Shown: positions 32,550 through 41,756 of the stretch, piece after piece | How the letters are laid out: the number at the start of each line of letters is the position of its first letter | How positions within the stretch are numbered: position 1 is the first letter of the stretch | From: Chryseobacterium sp. c4a | GTDB lineage: Bacteria > Bacteroidota > Bacteroidia > Flavobacteriales > Weeksellaceae | NCBI RefSeq assembly: GCF_009900745.1 | Contig: NZ_WXVU01000015.1 | Coordinates: 1 to 64,000, forward strand | Length of the DNA stretch: 64,000 nucleotides | Direction of reading: 5' to 3' | Translations under genes and position numbers: made by a program | Notes under the pieces: model-generated | Told to the model about the DNA's origin: nothing | The model's database searches: none | Seen by the model: only the letters and a program-made list of their open reading frames with translations

Positions 32550-34847
32550 TTACTTTTTGGCCTTACTTCCCATATAAAAAGTAAGTTTTCCACCCTTCAT
32601 AATTTCAGAATGCTTCAAGGTAAAATTCTTGATCTCTTTTCCATTTAAGAGCATTTTTTGAACATATACATTTTGCGGACTTTGATTGATCGCTTCAATC
32701 TCAAAAGTTTTTCCATTTTCTAAATTCAAAATAGCATGATCAATTGCAGGGCTTCCGATTGAATAGTCTTCAGAACCCGGAGCTACAGGATAAAAGCCTA
32801 ATGAACTTAAAATATACCAAGCACTCATTTGTCCGGTGTCATCATTCCCACCTAGTCCATCCGGTGTTGCTTTGTACTGCATCTCAAGAATGTGACGGAT
32901 TTGTGACTGGGTTTTCCACGGTTGCCCTGCCCAATTATAAAAGTAAGCAACATGATGTGCTGGCTCATTACCATGAACATAACCCCCAATAATCCCTTCT
33001 CGGGTAATGTCTTCAGTGTCAGCGAAAAATGCATCAGGTAAATGCATCGTGAATAGTTCGTCAAGTTTTGATGCAAATTTCTTTTTCCCACCCATCATCG
33101 TTATCAGCTCATCTGGGTTTTGAGGAACAAAAAAGCTATAGTTCCATGAGTTTCCTTCAATAAAACCTTGCCCGTGTGTACTTAATACATCAAAATCTTT
33201 TTTGAAACTTCCATCAGCTAGACGTGGGCGCATGAACCCTATAGTTTTATCAAAATTATTCTTCCAGTTTTCAGAACGTTTGATGAATTGATTATAAATT
33301 TCGGTTTCACCAAGGTGTTTGGCAAGTTGAGCAATAGCCCAATCGTCATATGCATATTCCAAGGTATTTGAAACTGAAGTTCCGTTTTTTTCGGCAGGGA
33401 TATACCCTAAATCGATATATTGTCCGATTCCTTCATAATCTCTTTTGTTGGCTGTAGCTACACAGGCTTTCAAAGCTTCTCTTGGATCACCATTATAATT
33501 TCCTTTAATGATGGCATCTGCTACAACACTTACACTGTGATAGCCGCTCATACACCAGTTGTCATTGGCATAATGTGACCAGATAGGGAGCATTTTCATT
33601 GAAAACTGATTATAATGTGCCATCATAGATCGCACCATATCATTGTTTCGCTTAGGCTGAATAATATTAAAGAATGGATGGAGTGCCCGATAGGTATCCC
33701 ATAGAGAGAATGTTGTGTAATTGGTGAAACCCTCAGCTTTATGTATATTTTGATCTAATCCTTTATATTCCCCATTGATATCCATATAAGTGGTAGGGTT
33801 GATAAAAGTGTGATACATGGCAGTGTAGAAATTGGTCTTTTGGGAATCAGAACCTTTGATGACAATTTTATTCAGCTCTTGGTTCCATGTTTCCTGAGCT
33901 TTTGCTTTGACCTGATCAAAAGATAAGTTTCCGGTTTCCTTTTCAAGGTTTTCCAGAGCGTTGGCCTGACTTACCGGAGAAATAGCAAACTTTATCTCAA
34001 TAGCTTCATTTTCATTAGTATCAAAATCAAAGTACATTTTCAGGTTCTTTCCGGCGATCTCGGGGAAATTTTTTGTTTGATCAAACTTTCGCCAGAAACC
34101 TTTGTATACCTGCTTTTCATCATAGTTTTTCTGACCGTATGACTTAAATGGTTTTGAAAACTTCATAGCAAAATAAACCGTTCTTGTTCTTGCCCAGCCA
34201 TTGGTTTGCCTGTAACCTGTAATTGTATTCCCATTTTCTACACGGGCATAAGTCCAGACATTTTTTCCATCATAGTTGTAGATTCCTGCCATCAGATCCA
34301 AGATGATATGGGATTGATCAGATTTAGGGAAAGTATATCGATGAACACCCACTCTTGAAGTAGCTGTTAATTCTGCTAAAATATTATGGTCGTCAAGTTT
34401 TACCTGATAATATCCGGCTTCGGCTTTTTCGTTCTGATGAGAAAATCGGCTTCTGTATCCGCTTTCAGGGTTGTTTGCTGTTCCCGGATTAAGCTGAAGT
34501 TTACCTACAGTTGGCATGATCAGAAAATCTCCAAGATCAGAATGCCCAGTACCGCTGAAGTGAGTAGAACTGAAGCCTGTGATGGTTTTGTCTTCATATC
34601 GATATCCGGCACAATATTTATAAACTTCACCATTATATTTTCCGTTAAGTTCATAAGATATTGTATCCGTTTCAGGGCTTAGCTGTACGGCTCCAAAAGG
34701 AACGGTAGCGCCGGGAAAAGTATGTCCCATTTTTTCAGTACCAATCAGTGGATTTACATATTGGTACAATTTTTCAAATTTTTGAGCTTTACAGTATAAG
34801 CTGGAAAATAAAAGAAAAAGAAAAACAGAGGTTCTGTGATTTTTCAT
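32550..34847 (-). CDS. GH92 alpha-mannosidase, exported
   Basis: 765 residues from the ATG at 34847; the frame opens 18 bases earlier at a TTG, which is less likely. A signal peptide (cut after CKA before Q) is followed by YVNPLIGTEKMGHTFPGATVPFGAVQLSPE, the typical GH92 N-terminal domain start. The catalytic (alpha/alpha)6 domain shows SLWDTYRALHPF, EGNSWNYSFFVPQNP, YVHGNEPAHHVAYFYNWAGQP and GNDDTGQMSAWYILSSLGFYP, all family signatures for Ca-dependent exo-alpha-mannosidases acting on N-glycan or yeast mannan side chains. There is no PUL (SusC/D) beside it. It is transcribed alone on the minus strand. Confidence 0.94.
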   Translation of the reverse strand: MKNHRTSVFLFLLFSSLYCKAQKFEKLYQYVNPLIGTEKMGHTFPGATVPFGAVQLSPETDTISYELNGKYNGEVYKYCAGYRYEDKTITGFSSTHFSGTGHSDLGDFLIMPTVGKLQLNPGTANNPESGYRSRFSHQNEKAEAGYYQVKLDDHNILAELTATSRVGVHRYTFPKSDQSHIILDLMAGIYNYDGKNVWTYARVENGNTITGYRQTNGWARTRTVYFAMKFSKPFKSYGQKNYDEKQVYKGFWRKFDQTKNFPEIAGKNLKMYFDFDTNENEAIEIKFAISPVSQANALENLEKETGNLSFDQVKAKAQETWNQELNKIVIKGSDSQKTNFYTAMYHTFINPTTYMDINGEYKGLDQNIHKAEGFTNYTTFSLWDTYRALHPFFNIIQPKRNNDMVRSMMAHYNQFSMKMLPIWSHYANDNWCMSGYHSVSVVADAIIKGNYNGDPREALKACVATANKRDYEGIGQYIDLGYIPAEKNGTSVSNTLEYAYDDWAIAQLAKHLGETEIYNQFIKRSENWKNNFDKTIGFMRPRLADGSFKKDFDVLSTHGQGFIEGNSWNYSFFVPQNPDELITMMGGKKKFASKLDELFTMHLPDAFFADTEDITREGIIGGYVHGNEPAHHVAYFYNWAGQPWKTQSQIRHILEMQYKATPDGLGGNDDTGQMSAWYILSSLGFYPVAPGSEDYSIGSPAIDHAILNLENGKTFEIEAINQSPQNVYVQKMLLNGKEIKNFTLKHSEIMKGGKLTFYMGSKAKK

Positions 34848-34919
34848 TAATTGATAAGTTTTCAAAGATTAAAATTAATTAAAATCATCATTTACTGTGT
34901 TGTTGTGAAAGAAATTTGT

Positions 34920-35609
34920 TTAATATTGGATTTTTTCAGAAAAACGGAAACCTATTCCATGAAGGTTTTCGATCAGAATATCCTGTTCATCGGCCAATAC
35001 TTTGCGCAATCTGGAAATAAATACATCCAGACTTCGCCCCATAAAGTAATCATCATCTCCCCAAATTGCTTTCAGAATATCCTGCCTTTTTAGAACGGTG
35101 TTCTTGTTTCGGATAAAATAGAGAAGCAGTTCAGATTCTCTTTGGGTAAGACTAATAGTATTCACTGTATCCTGTAAAGTGTAATTTTTAGGATCAAAGT
35201 CATATTTCCCAACTTTATAATTTGAAGAATATATGTTGGTTTTTTTCGAACGTTTCAGAAAAACTTCAATTTTCAGAATGAGTTCTTCTATACTGAAAGG
35301 TTTTACCAGATAATCATCAGCTCCTATCTTAAGTCCTTTGATACGGTCTTCTTTTAATGCTTTTGCTGAAATAAAAATGATGGGAATATCAGCGTTTTTA
35401 TGGCGAATCTGTTCCGCCACTTCAAAGCCGTTCAGTTCTGGCATCATAATATCCAGCAGGCAGATATCAAAACTTTGGTCGCTAAAGGCTTCAAGAGCAG
35501 ATTTTCCATCAGAATAGCAGCTGATGTCATAATATGTTTCCAGGCTGTCCTGTATCAGGAAAGCAATCGTTTCGTCATCTTCAGCATATAAAATTTTAGA
35601 TTTCTCCAT
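34920..35609 (-). CDS. OmpR-family response regulator (TCS 1)
   Basis: 229 residues. The receiver domain (about 1-120) has the acidic pocket D11/D12 and the phosphorylation site D53 (CLLDIMMPELNGFE), then ISAKALKEDR with the conserved Lys. The C-terminal winged helix (about 130-228) includes LTQRESELLLYFIRN and SLDVFISRLRKVLAD, the OmpR/PhoB DNA-binding fold. It lies 15 bases behind the histidine kinase gene and is its partner. Predicted targets are the RTTAAC direct repeats at 36917-36954. Confidence 0.94.
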   Translation of the reverse strand: MEKSKILYAEDDETIAFLIQDSLETYYDISCYSDGKSALEAFSDQSFDICLLDIMMPELNGFEVAEQIRHKNADIPIIFISAKALKEDRIKGLKIGADDYLVKPFSIEELILKIEVFLKRSKKTNIYSSNYKVGKYDFDPKNYTLQDTVNTISLTQRESELLLYFIRNKNTVLKRQDILKAIWGDDDYFMGRSLDVFISRLRKVLADEQDILIENLHGIGFRFSEKIQY

Positions 35610-35624
35610 AAGTACTTATTCAAA

Positions 35625-36872
35625 TTAAAACGGGAAAAATAGAGTAGTGGTAATTCCTTTGTCAGCATTATTCTCAACTGAAATTTTCCAGTTATGTTCC
35701 TGCACAATTTTTTTTACATAAAACAACCCTAATCCAAAACCGTTCACCTCTTCACTTCTTTTTGTATTTACTCTGTAAAACTTCTCAAAAATATGAGAAA
35801 TATTTTTAGACGGAATTCCTATTCCATTGTCTTTAAACTTTAAATATACTCCTTTTGAATCTTTATAAGATGAAATCACAATTGTAGGTTTCACCTCACA
35901 ATATTTAATAGAATTATCTAAAATATTGTAAATAATGTTGGTAAAATGAAATTCATCAGCCATGATTGAAGTGCTGCTGTCAATTTCTATATGAATTGTG
36001 AGACCTTCGTCTTTTTGTTGTATAGCATCAGCAATATCCTGAATAAATGGAAGCAATATAATTTTCTGAAGCTTTAATGACATTCCTGAAGCATCATTTC
36101 GGGCAAGATTTAATATTTTTTCAATGTGGCTGTTAAGTTTGTAGCTTTGATTGATAATGATAGACGTATAAGTTTGCAGTTTAGTATTTTCCTTCACCAT
36201 GTCTTGCTTATTGAGCGCTTCTGATGCCAAAAGGATCGAAGATAAAGGTGTTTTAAACTCGTGGGTCATATTATTAATGAAATCACGCTGTAGTTCCGAG
36301 AATTTTTTCTGCTGAATGATCGTATAGATAGAATATACATATACAAGAAGAATAATAATCAGGGCAAATGTAAGCAAGTACCAAAATCGTAACGAACTGA
36401 TCAGATAAGTTGCTTTATCAGGAAACCGGATAGAAAAATAATAGATGAGGTTTTTATGCTTCGGAAAGTTGATTACCTTATTACTGGGCTGTTCCTGATG
36501 GGTAGTCATATACTTTCCATAAATCATTTTATCGCTGTGACAGTTGTATAGGGCATATACATAATCAGTATTGATCTGAAGACGGGTGAATTCTGTTTTC
36601 AGATAATACTCAAGCACTACAGGATGAAACTCATTGTTGATATTAACTACATAATAATCATTGGCAATATTTTGAACAGGGCTTTCGGTAAAAGAACTTT
36701 TTCCGCCGGATAATTTTTCCGCTACTTCCATCAACGCAATATTTACCTTTTGATTGAATTTCTTATCTTCAAGATTATAAGCCTGGCGAGCCCAGATCAA
36801 CTGAGCTATTAAAATACCGATAATAGCGATAAACCCCAGCGTTATAATGATATTGAGTCTTTTGATTTTCAT
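35625..36872 (-). CDS. Sensor histidine kinase (TCS 1)
   Basis: 415 residues from the ATG at 36872; a TTG four codons upstream is also in frame. Two membrane helices (about 8-26 and 165-185) enclose a periplasmic sensor of about 135 residues with a single Cys (YNCHSDKMIYG). Then come HisKA with phospho-acceptor His in FINNMTHEFKTPLSSIL, the N box NIIYNILDNSIKYCE, G1 DNGIGIPSKNISHIF and G2 GFGLGLFYVKKIV. This is a classic IIA-type kinase; the signal is unknown. It pairs with the response regulator 15 bases downstream and is divergent from the DUF1573 gene. Confidence 0.93.
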   Translation of the reverse strand: MKIKRLNIIITLGFIAIIGILIAQLIWARQAYNLEDKKFNQKVNIALMEVAEKLSGGKSSFTESPVQNIANDYYVVNINNEFHPVVLEYYLKTEFTRLQINTDYVYALYNCHSDKMIYGKYMTTHQEQPSNKVINFPKHKNLIYYFSIRFPDKATYLISSLRFWYLLTFALIIILLVYVYSIYTIIQQKKFSELQRDFINNMTHEFKTPLSSILLASEALNKQDMVKENTKLQTYTSIIINQSYKLNSHIEKILNLARNDASGMSLKLQKIILLPFIQDIADAIQQKDEGLTIHIEIDSSTSIMADEFHFTNIIYNILDNSIKYCEVKPTIVISSYKDSKGVYLKFKDNGIGIPSKNISHIFEKFYRVNTKRSEEVNGFGLGLFYVKKIVQEHNWKISVENNADKGITTTLFFPF

Positions 36873-36916
36873 TTTATAAGGCAATATTATCCAAAAATAT
36901 CTATTAATCTTTTATC

Positions 36917-36954
36917 ATTAACAACTCGTTAACAAATGTTTGATAACGGTTAAC
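36917..36954. promoter_or_regulatory. Predicted OmpR-type operator (RTTAAC direct repeats)
   Basis: ATTAAC at 36917, GTTAAC at 36928 and GTTAAC at 36949 stand 11 and 21 bases apart (one and about two helical turns), with a weaker GATAAC between. The last copy lies 23 bases before a -7 element. Tandem sites one turn apart are how OmpR-family regulators usually bind. The pattern recurs at the second two-component locus (43801 and 44777). It lies between the divergent kinase and DUF1573 genes. Confidence 0.6.
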
Positions 36955-36976
36955 AAGTTATATAGCTTATCTGCTT

Positions 36977-36984
36977 TACATTTG
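36977..36984 (+). promoter_or_regulatory. Promoter -7 element of the DUF1573 gene
   Basis: TACATTTG is a perfect match to the Bacteroidetes -7 consensus TAnnTTTG. No TTG stands 19 bases upstream (the place reads AAG), so the promoter probably needs an activator. The adjacent RTTAAC repeats would provide its site. Confidence 0.6.
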
Positions 36985-37044
36985 CTATATCATAAGGGAA
37001 AATACAAATGTATTTATGATATCTAACTATAAAAATTTATACTC

Positions 37045-37455
37045 ATGAAAAAATTAAAAATTACAGCAGTTTTAGCAGTTCTAGCTTTCTCTCCATTCTA
37101 TGCTAATGTATTCTCAGTAGAAGGTTCTTCAATTGTAAAAATGGTTGCTGATGGTATCAAATGGAAGTCAGAATCTATAGATGTAGGAAATATTCCTCAG
37201 GGAAAACCAAAAATTATCAGATTTGAATTTACCAATACAAGTTCAAAACCAATCATTATACAAAATGTAGCTCCTTCATGTGGTTGCACAACAGCAGATT
37301 ATACTAAAACTCCTATTCAGCCAGGTAAAAAAGGTTTTGTAGAAGCAAGCTATAATGCTGCAGCGGCTGGCCCATTCATGAAAACGGTGAACGTTACAAC
37401 CAGCGAAAGTAAGACACCTAAAACCCTTTCTTTCAAAGGAACAGTTGCTTCATAA
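37045..37455 (+). CDS. DUF1573 exported protein
   Basis: 136 residues. A signal peptide (about 1-20) is followed by one DUF1573 domain, an immunoglobulin-like sandwich with the block IDVGNIPQGKPKIIRFEFTN (about 44-63), then VAPSCGCTTADYTKTPIQPG with the conserved Cys-Gly-Cys, and ending in a strand FKGTVAS. DUF1573 proteins are abundant in Bacteroidetes, periplasmic or surface bound, of unknown function. The gene is divergent from TCS 1, with a predicted regulator site in the shared intergenic region, and may be its target. Confidence 0.9.
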   Translation: MKKLKITAVLAVLAFSPFYANVFSVEGSSIVKMVADGIKWKSESIDVGNIPQGKPKIIRFEFTNTSSKPIIIQNVAPSCGCTTADYTKTPIQPGKKGFVEASYNAAAAGPFMKTVNVTTSESKTPKTLSFKGTVAS

Positions 37456-37475
37456 CTCATATTTCAATATTCGAT

Positions 37476-37513
37476 AAAAGCCGTTTTACAGAAAGTAAAA
37501 CGGCTTTTATTTT
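37476..37513 (+). terminator. Intrinsic terminator
   Basis: AAAAGCCGTTTTAC pairs with GTAAAACGGCTTTT around AGAAA and ends in a T-rich tract. Confidence 0.95.
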
Positions 37514-37652
37514 ATTACTATCTCCTGCATAATTTAAAAAAGTGACAGGAAGAATAATTATATTAAATTTACATACAAAGTATCATTAATTTTCTCCAGG
37601 AATCTTTTGTCGCCTGCAGAATCTATATTATATTTATTAAAATCATTAAATT

Positions 37653-38534
37653 ATGAGTATGTATACACAACCTATGTTGCGCGAAGGTGCACTAAAAGAT
37701 AAAGTAGCGATTGTAACCGGAGGGGGAAGCGGTCTTGGAAAAGCGATGACCAAATATTTTCTTGAGCTGGGAGCCAATGTGGTAATCACTTCCAGAAATC
37801 TGGAGAAATTAGAAACCACAGCAAAGGAACTGGAAGCCGAAACCGGTGGAAAAGTTCTTTGTGTAGCTTGTGATGTAAGAAACTGGGATGAGGTGGAAGC
37901 GATGAAAGAGGCAACTCTTAAGGAATTTGGAAAGATTGATATTCTTCTTAACAATGCTGCTGGAAACTTTATCTCACCAACAGAAAAGCTAACTCATTCT
38001 GCTTTTGATTCCATTTTAGATATTGTTTTAAAAGGTACCAAAAATTGTACACTTTCTGTAGGAAAGCACTGGATAGATTCTAAAACTCCCGGAACTGTTC
38101 TGAATATTGTTACCACTTATGCATGGACAGGTTCTGCCTATGTTGTACCATCTGCTTGTGCCAAAGCAGGAGTGTTGGCAATGACCAGATCATTGGCTGT
38201 AGAATGGGCAAAATATGGAATTCGTTTCAATGCCATTGCACCTGGCCCTTTCCCTACTAAAGGGGCTTGGGATAGACTTCTTCCAGGAGATTTACAGGAA
38301 AAATTTGATATGAAGAAAAAAGTTCCGTTGAGAAGAGTAGGAGAACATCAGGAGCTGGCTAACCTTGCAGCTTATCTTGTTTCAGATTATTCTGCTTATA
38401 TGAATGGAGAGGTTGTAACCATTGATGGCGGAGAATGGCTTCAAGGAGCAGGAGAATTCAATATGCTTGAAGCGATTCCAAGTGAAATGTGGGATGCTTT
38501 AGAAGCGATGATTAAAGCTAAAAAGTCGAATTAA
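37653..38534 (+). CDS. SDR oxidoreductase, 2,4-dienoyl-CoA reductase-like
   Basis: 293 residues. Rossmann-fold short-chain dehydrogenase with the NAD(P) loop TGGGSGLGKA (about 23-32), the DVRN acidic loop and NNAAGNF (about 100). In place of the classic YxxxK, the active site reads YAWTGSAYVVPSACAKAG, matching the 2,4-dienoyl-CoA reductase (DECR) subgroup, where a Tyr further upstream and the Lys act. APGPFPTKGAWDRL also fits DECR. It should reduce 2,4-dienoyl-CoA during beta-oxidation of polyunsaturated fatty acids. It stands alone with terminators on both sides. Confidence 0.82.
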   Translation: MSMYTQPMLREGALKDKVAIVTGGGSGLGKAMTKYFLELGANVVITSRNLEKLETTAKELEAETGGKVLCVACDVRNWDEVEAMKEATLKEFGKIDILLNNAAGNFISPTEKLTHSAFDSILDIVLKGTKNCTLSVGKHWIDSKTPGTVLNIVTTYAWTGSAYVVPSACAKAGVLAMTRSLAVEWAKYGIRFNAIAPGPFPTKGAWDRLLPGDLQEKFDMKKKVPLRRVGEHQELANLAAYLVSDYSAYMNGEVVTIDGGEWLQGAGEFNMLEAIPSEMWDALEAMIKAKKSN

Positions 38535-38563
38535 TTAATTAATTAATTTTTTTATATAAAAAG

Positions 38564-38598
38564 CTCCCGGATTTGTAACAATTCCGGGAGTTTTTTTT
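38564..38598 (+). terminator. Intrinsic terminator
   Basis: CTCCCGGA pairs with TCCGGGAG across an 11 base loop and is followed by eight T. Confidence 0.95.
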
Positions 38599-38621
38599 AC
38601 CTATATATAAACCTTTTTCAA

Positions 38622-40820
38622 ATGAAGTATAAATTTCCAATACTTGTTTCAGCCGTTGCAGTATTTCTTTTTACGGGATCTGTATACGCGCAGGAGACTC
38701 CAAAATATGATTATGTAGAAGCATTTAAACCATTTTTCTACCCTCAGACTGGTACGGAAACCCGCTCTGCAAGTGGACAACCGGGACATGCCTATTGGCA
38801 GAATTCAGCAGATTACCATTTAAATGTAAGCCTGAATGAAGATAAAAAAGAGATTTCAGGAACTGCCGAAATCACTTACACAAATAATAGCCCAGATCAA
38901 TTAAACTTCCTTTGGCTACAGCTTGATCAGAATTTATTTGCAAAAGATTCCCGAGGGAATGCTGTAGTACCTTTATCTGGAAGTAGAAACGGAGCCCATG
39001 GAGAAGCTTTTGAAGGAGGCTATACTATTAAATCTGTAAAACTTGATGGGCAGGAAGTTAAATATACGATTACAGATTCAAGGATGCAGATTGATCTGCC
39101 TAAAGAATTAAAAGCGAAAGGTGGAGTTGCCAAAATTACCATCAATTATTCTTTTATTTCTCCTGAATATGGCTCAGACAGAATGGGAATACAGAATACT
39201 AAGAATGGTAAAATATTTACCATGGCACAATGGTATCCGAGAATGTGTGTGTATGATGATGTATTAGGCTGGAATACTTTACCATACCTGGGAGCTTCGG
39301 AATTCTATTTAGAATATGGAAATATTACGGCTAATATTACTGTACCTGCCAATCATTATGTGGTAGCATCCGGAGAATTGTTAAATGAAAAAGAAGTATA
39401 TAGTAAAGAAGAAATCAGCCGATGGAATCAAGCTAGAAATAGTGATAAAACCGTAATGATTCGTCCTGAAGCTGAAATCGGAAAAAATAAGGCAACAGGA
39501 ACAAAGACCTGGAAGTTTAAAATTCTACAGGCAAGGGATTTTGCCTGGGCTTCATCTGAAGGGTTTATTTTGGATGCTGCAAAAATTAATCTTCCCAATG
39601 GCAAAAAATCATTGGCTATTTCTGCTTATCCGGTTGAAAGTGCTGGTGATAAAGCATGGGGAAGATCTACAGAATATACGAAAGCTGCCATTGAACATTA
39701 TTCAAATAAATGGTATGGATATACTTATCCGGCAGCAACCAATGTAGCGGGAAATGAAGGCGGAATGGAATATCCGGGAATTGTTTTCTGTCATATGGAT
39801 TCAAAAGGAGCAAGTCTTTGGGGAGTTACAGATCATGAATTTGGGCACAATTGGTTTCCTATGATTGTAGGTTCTAATGAAAGACTATTTGCTTGGATGG
39901 ATGAAGGGTTTAATACTTTTATCAATGGATTATCAACTGAGGCATTCAATAAAGGGGAATACTACAGAAAAAAAGATATAGCAAAGTCTGGAAGCTTTCT
40001 AATGAGTGATAACTTAGAGCCCATTATGGTAGGGCCAGACAATATGAAAGAAATGAGTATTGGAGCATTGGCTTACTATAAGCCGGGCATGGGTTTATCT
40101 ATTTTAAGGGAAACCATCCTTGGGCCTGAAAAATTTGATAAAGCATTCAGAACCTATATTGATCGTTGGGCTTTCAAACATCCTACCCCATGGGATTTCT
40201 TCCATACGATGGAAAATGTTTCCGGTGAAGAATTAAATTGGTTCTGGAGAGGATGGTTTTTTAATAAATGGAAAATTGATCAGGCAGTTAAGGATGTAAA
40301 ATATGTGAATGGAGACTTTAAAAGTGGAGCCCAGATCACCGTTGAAAATATTGGCCAGCTACCAATGCCTACAACTGTTGAGCTAAAATTCAAAGATGGA
40401 ACAGTACAAAATGTAAAGATTCCTGTAGAGGTTTGGAAGAGAAATAAAGAATGGAAATTCAAAGTAGATTCCAATAAAGAAATTGCTGAGGTAAAAGTGG
40501 ATCCGAATTCTATGGTTCCTGATGTTAATCCAAAAAATAATAGTTGGGGACCTTCAGATGCAAAACCTATTGATAAGATCAATCCAAAAGATTTTATGGG
40601 AACTTATGGATCTAAAGAATCCCAATTTAAAATTACATTTATCGAAAAAGATGGCCAACTTTATGGAAAACCTGCTGGCCAGACAGAATTTCCTTTGGAA
40701 TACCTGGGTGATAATAAATTCATTTTTGAACAGGCAAACGTTACCATTATTTTCAGTAAAGATAAAAAGACGATGACTCTTGAAGATGTTGGAAGAGAAC
40801 ATACATTCAATAAAGAATAA
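38622..40820 (+). CDS. M1 family zinc metallopeptidase, exported, with C-terminal extension
   Basis: 732 residues. A signal peptide (about 1-23, cut after VYA) is followed by the M1 N-terminal saddle (LNVSLNEDKKEISGTAEITYTN) and the gluzincin core H405-E406-F-G-H409 with the third ligand E428 in WMDEGFNTF. This is an aminopeptidase-type fold, though many Bacteroidetes members of this branch lack the GxMEN exopeptidase motif in standard form; here it reads GNEGGMEYPG. A C-terminal extension of about 75 residues (SKESQFKITFIEKDGQLYGKP...), strand-rich and DUF3471-like, is absent from its paralogue at 47360. Periplasmic peptide degradation is the likely job. Confidence 0.92.
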   Translation: MKYKFPILVSAVAVFLFTGSVYAQETPKYDYVEAFKPFFYPQTGTETRSASGQPGHAYWQNSADYHLNVSLNEDKKEISGTAEITYTNNSPDQLNFLWLQLDQNLFAKDSRGNAVVPLSGSRNGAHGEAFEGGYTIKSVKLDGQEVKYTITDSRMQIDLPKELKAKGGVAKITINYSFISPEYGSDRMGIQNTKNGKIFTMAQWYPRMCVYDDVLGWNTLPYLGASEFYLEYGNITANITVPANHYVVASGELLNEKEVYSKEEISRWNQARNSDKTVMIRPEAEIGKNKATGTKTWKFKILQARDFAWASSEGFILDAAKINLPNGKKSLAISAYPVESAGDKAWGRSTEYTKAAIEHYSNKWYGYTYPAATNVAGNEGGMEYPGIVFCHMDSKGASLWGVTDHEFGHNWFPMIVGSNERLFAWMDEGFNTFINGLSTEAFNKGEYYRKKDIAKSGSFLMSDNLEPIMVGPDNMKEMSIGALAYYKPGMGLSILRETILGPEKFDKAFRTYIDRWAFKHPTPWDFFHTMENVSGEELNWFWRGWFFNKWKIDQAVKDVKYVNGDFKSGAQITVENIGQLPMPTTVELKFKDGTVQNVKIPVEVWKRNKEWKFKVDSNKEIAEVKVDPNSMVPDVNPKNNSWGPSDAKPIDKINPKDFMGTYGSKESQFKITFIEKDGQLYGKPAGQTEFPLEYLGDNKFIFEQANVTIIFSKDKKTMTLEDVGREHTFNKE

Positions 40821-40870
40821 CTTTTGCTTTTTGAATACAGGAGATAATTTAACATTATCATGATATACAT

Positions 40871-40904
40871 AAGGCTTCTCTGATCCGGAGAAGTCTTATT
40901 TTTG
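40871..40904 (+). terminator. Intrinsic terminator
   Basis: AAGGCTTCTC pairs with GAGAAGTCTT (one G-T pair) across 7 bases and is followed by ATTTTTG. Confidence 0.85.
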
Positions 40905-40923
40905 TCCCAAATTGATAAAATAT

Positions 40924-41754
40924 ATGAAGAGTTTCAGATTTTCAATGATGTTTCTTATGCTTTTTGCATTGGGATTTTCACAAGACCTTACCGTAATGAG
41001 TTTTAATATCAGATTGAATGTTGCTTCTGATAAGGAAAATGCATGGCCTGAGAGAAAACAGGAGGTTACAGATTTATTAGCTTATTATCACCCTGATTAT
41101 TTCGGAGTTCAGGAAGCACTTCCTGAACAGATGAAGGATATTAAAAATGGTTTGAAGAATTACAATTATATTGGAGTAGGAAGAGATGATGGGAAAGAAA
41201 AAGGAGAATTTTCTGCTATTTTTTATGATACCCAAAGATTGGAAGTCGCAAAATCAGGAACGTTCTGGTTGTCTGAAACCCCTGAGAAACCTTCAAAGGG
41301 ATGGGATGCGGCCTTGAACAGAATCTGTACGTATGCCATCTTCAAAGATAAAAGCTCAAAAAAGGAATTTCTGGCTATGAACCTTCACTTTGATCATGTT
41401 GGAAATGTAGCCAGAGTAAAATCATCCGAGCTCATTCTGAAAAAGATTAAAGAGCTTAATCCTGGAAATTTGCCGGTAACAGTAAGCGGAGATTTTAATC
41501 TTACTGATGATACAGAACCAGTTAAAATACTTTCAAAAAATATGAATGATACCTTTAATCATTCGGAGACCAAACATTATGGGCCTGTTGGAACCTTTAC
41601 CGCCTTTAATGTTAATGAAGTACCCAAAGAAAGAATAGATTATATTTTTACAAAAGGCTTTAAGATAAGATCTCACCGTCATATCAATGACAGAAGGGAG
41701 AACCTTCTTTATCCGTCGGATCATTTTCCGGTTATGGTGAAGCTTTCCTTTTAA
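40924..41754 (+). CDS. Secreted endonuclease/exonuclease/phosphatase family protein
   Basis: 276 residues from the ATG at 40924 (a TTG four codons earlier is in frame). A signal peptide (MKSFRFSMMFLMLFALGFS, cut before Q) precedes the DNase I-like fold. The catalytic signatures are all present: TVMSFNIRL (Asn), FGVQEA (metal Glu), SGDFNLTDD (Asp/Asn), RIDYIFT and the final SDHFPVMVKL (Asp-His). Members cleave phosphodiesters in DNA, inositol phosphates or sphingomyelin; the substrate here is open. It converges with the TCS 2 response regulator (2 bases between stops). Confidence 0.9.
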   Translation: MKSFRFSMMFLMLFALGFSQDLTVMSFNIRLNVASDKENAWPERKQEVTDLLAYYHPDYFGVQEALPEQMKDIKNGLKNYNYIGVGRDDGKEKGEFSAIFYDTQRLEVAKSGTFWLSETPEKPSKGWDAALNRICTYAIFKDKSSKKEFLAMNLHFDHVGNVARVKSSELILKKIKELNPGNLPVTVSGDFNLTDDTEPVKILSKNMNDTFNHSETKHYGPVGTFTAFNVNEVPKERIDYIFTKGFKIRSHRHINDRRENLLYPSDHFPVMVKLSF

Positions 41755-41756
41755 AA

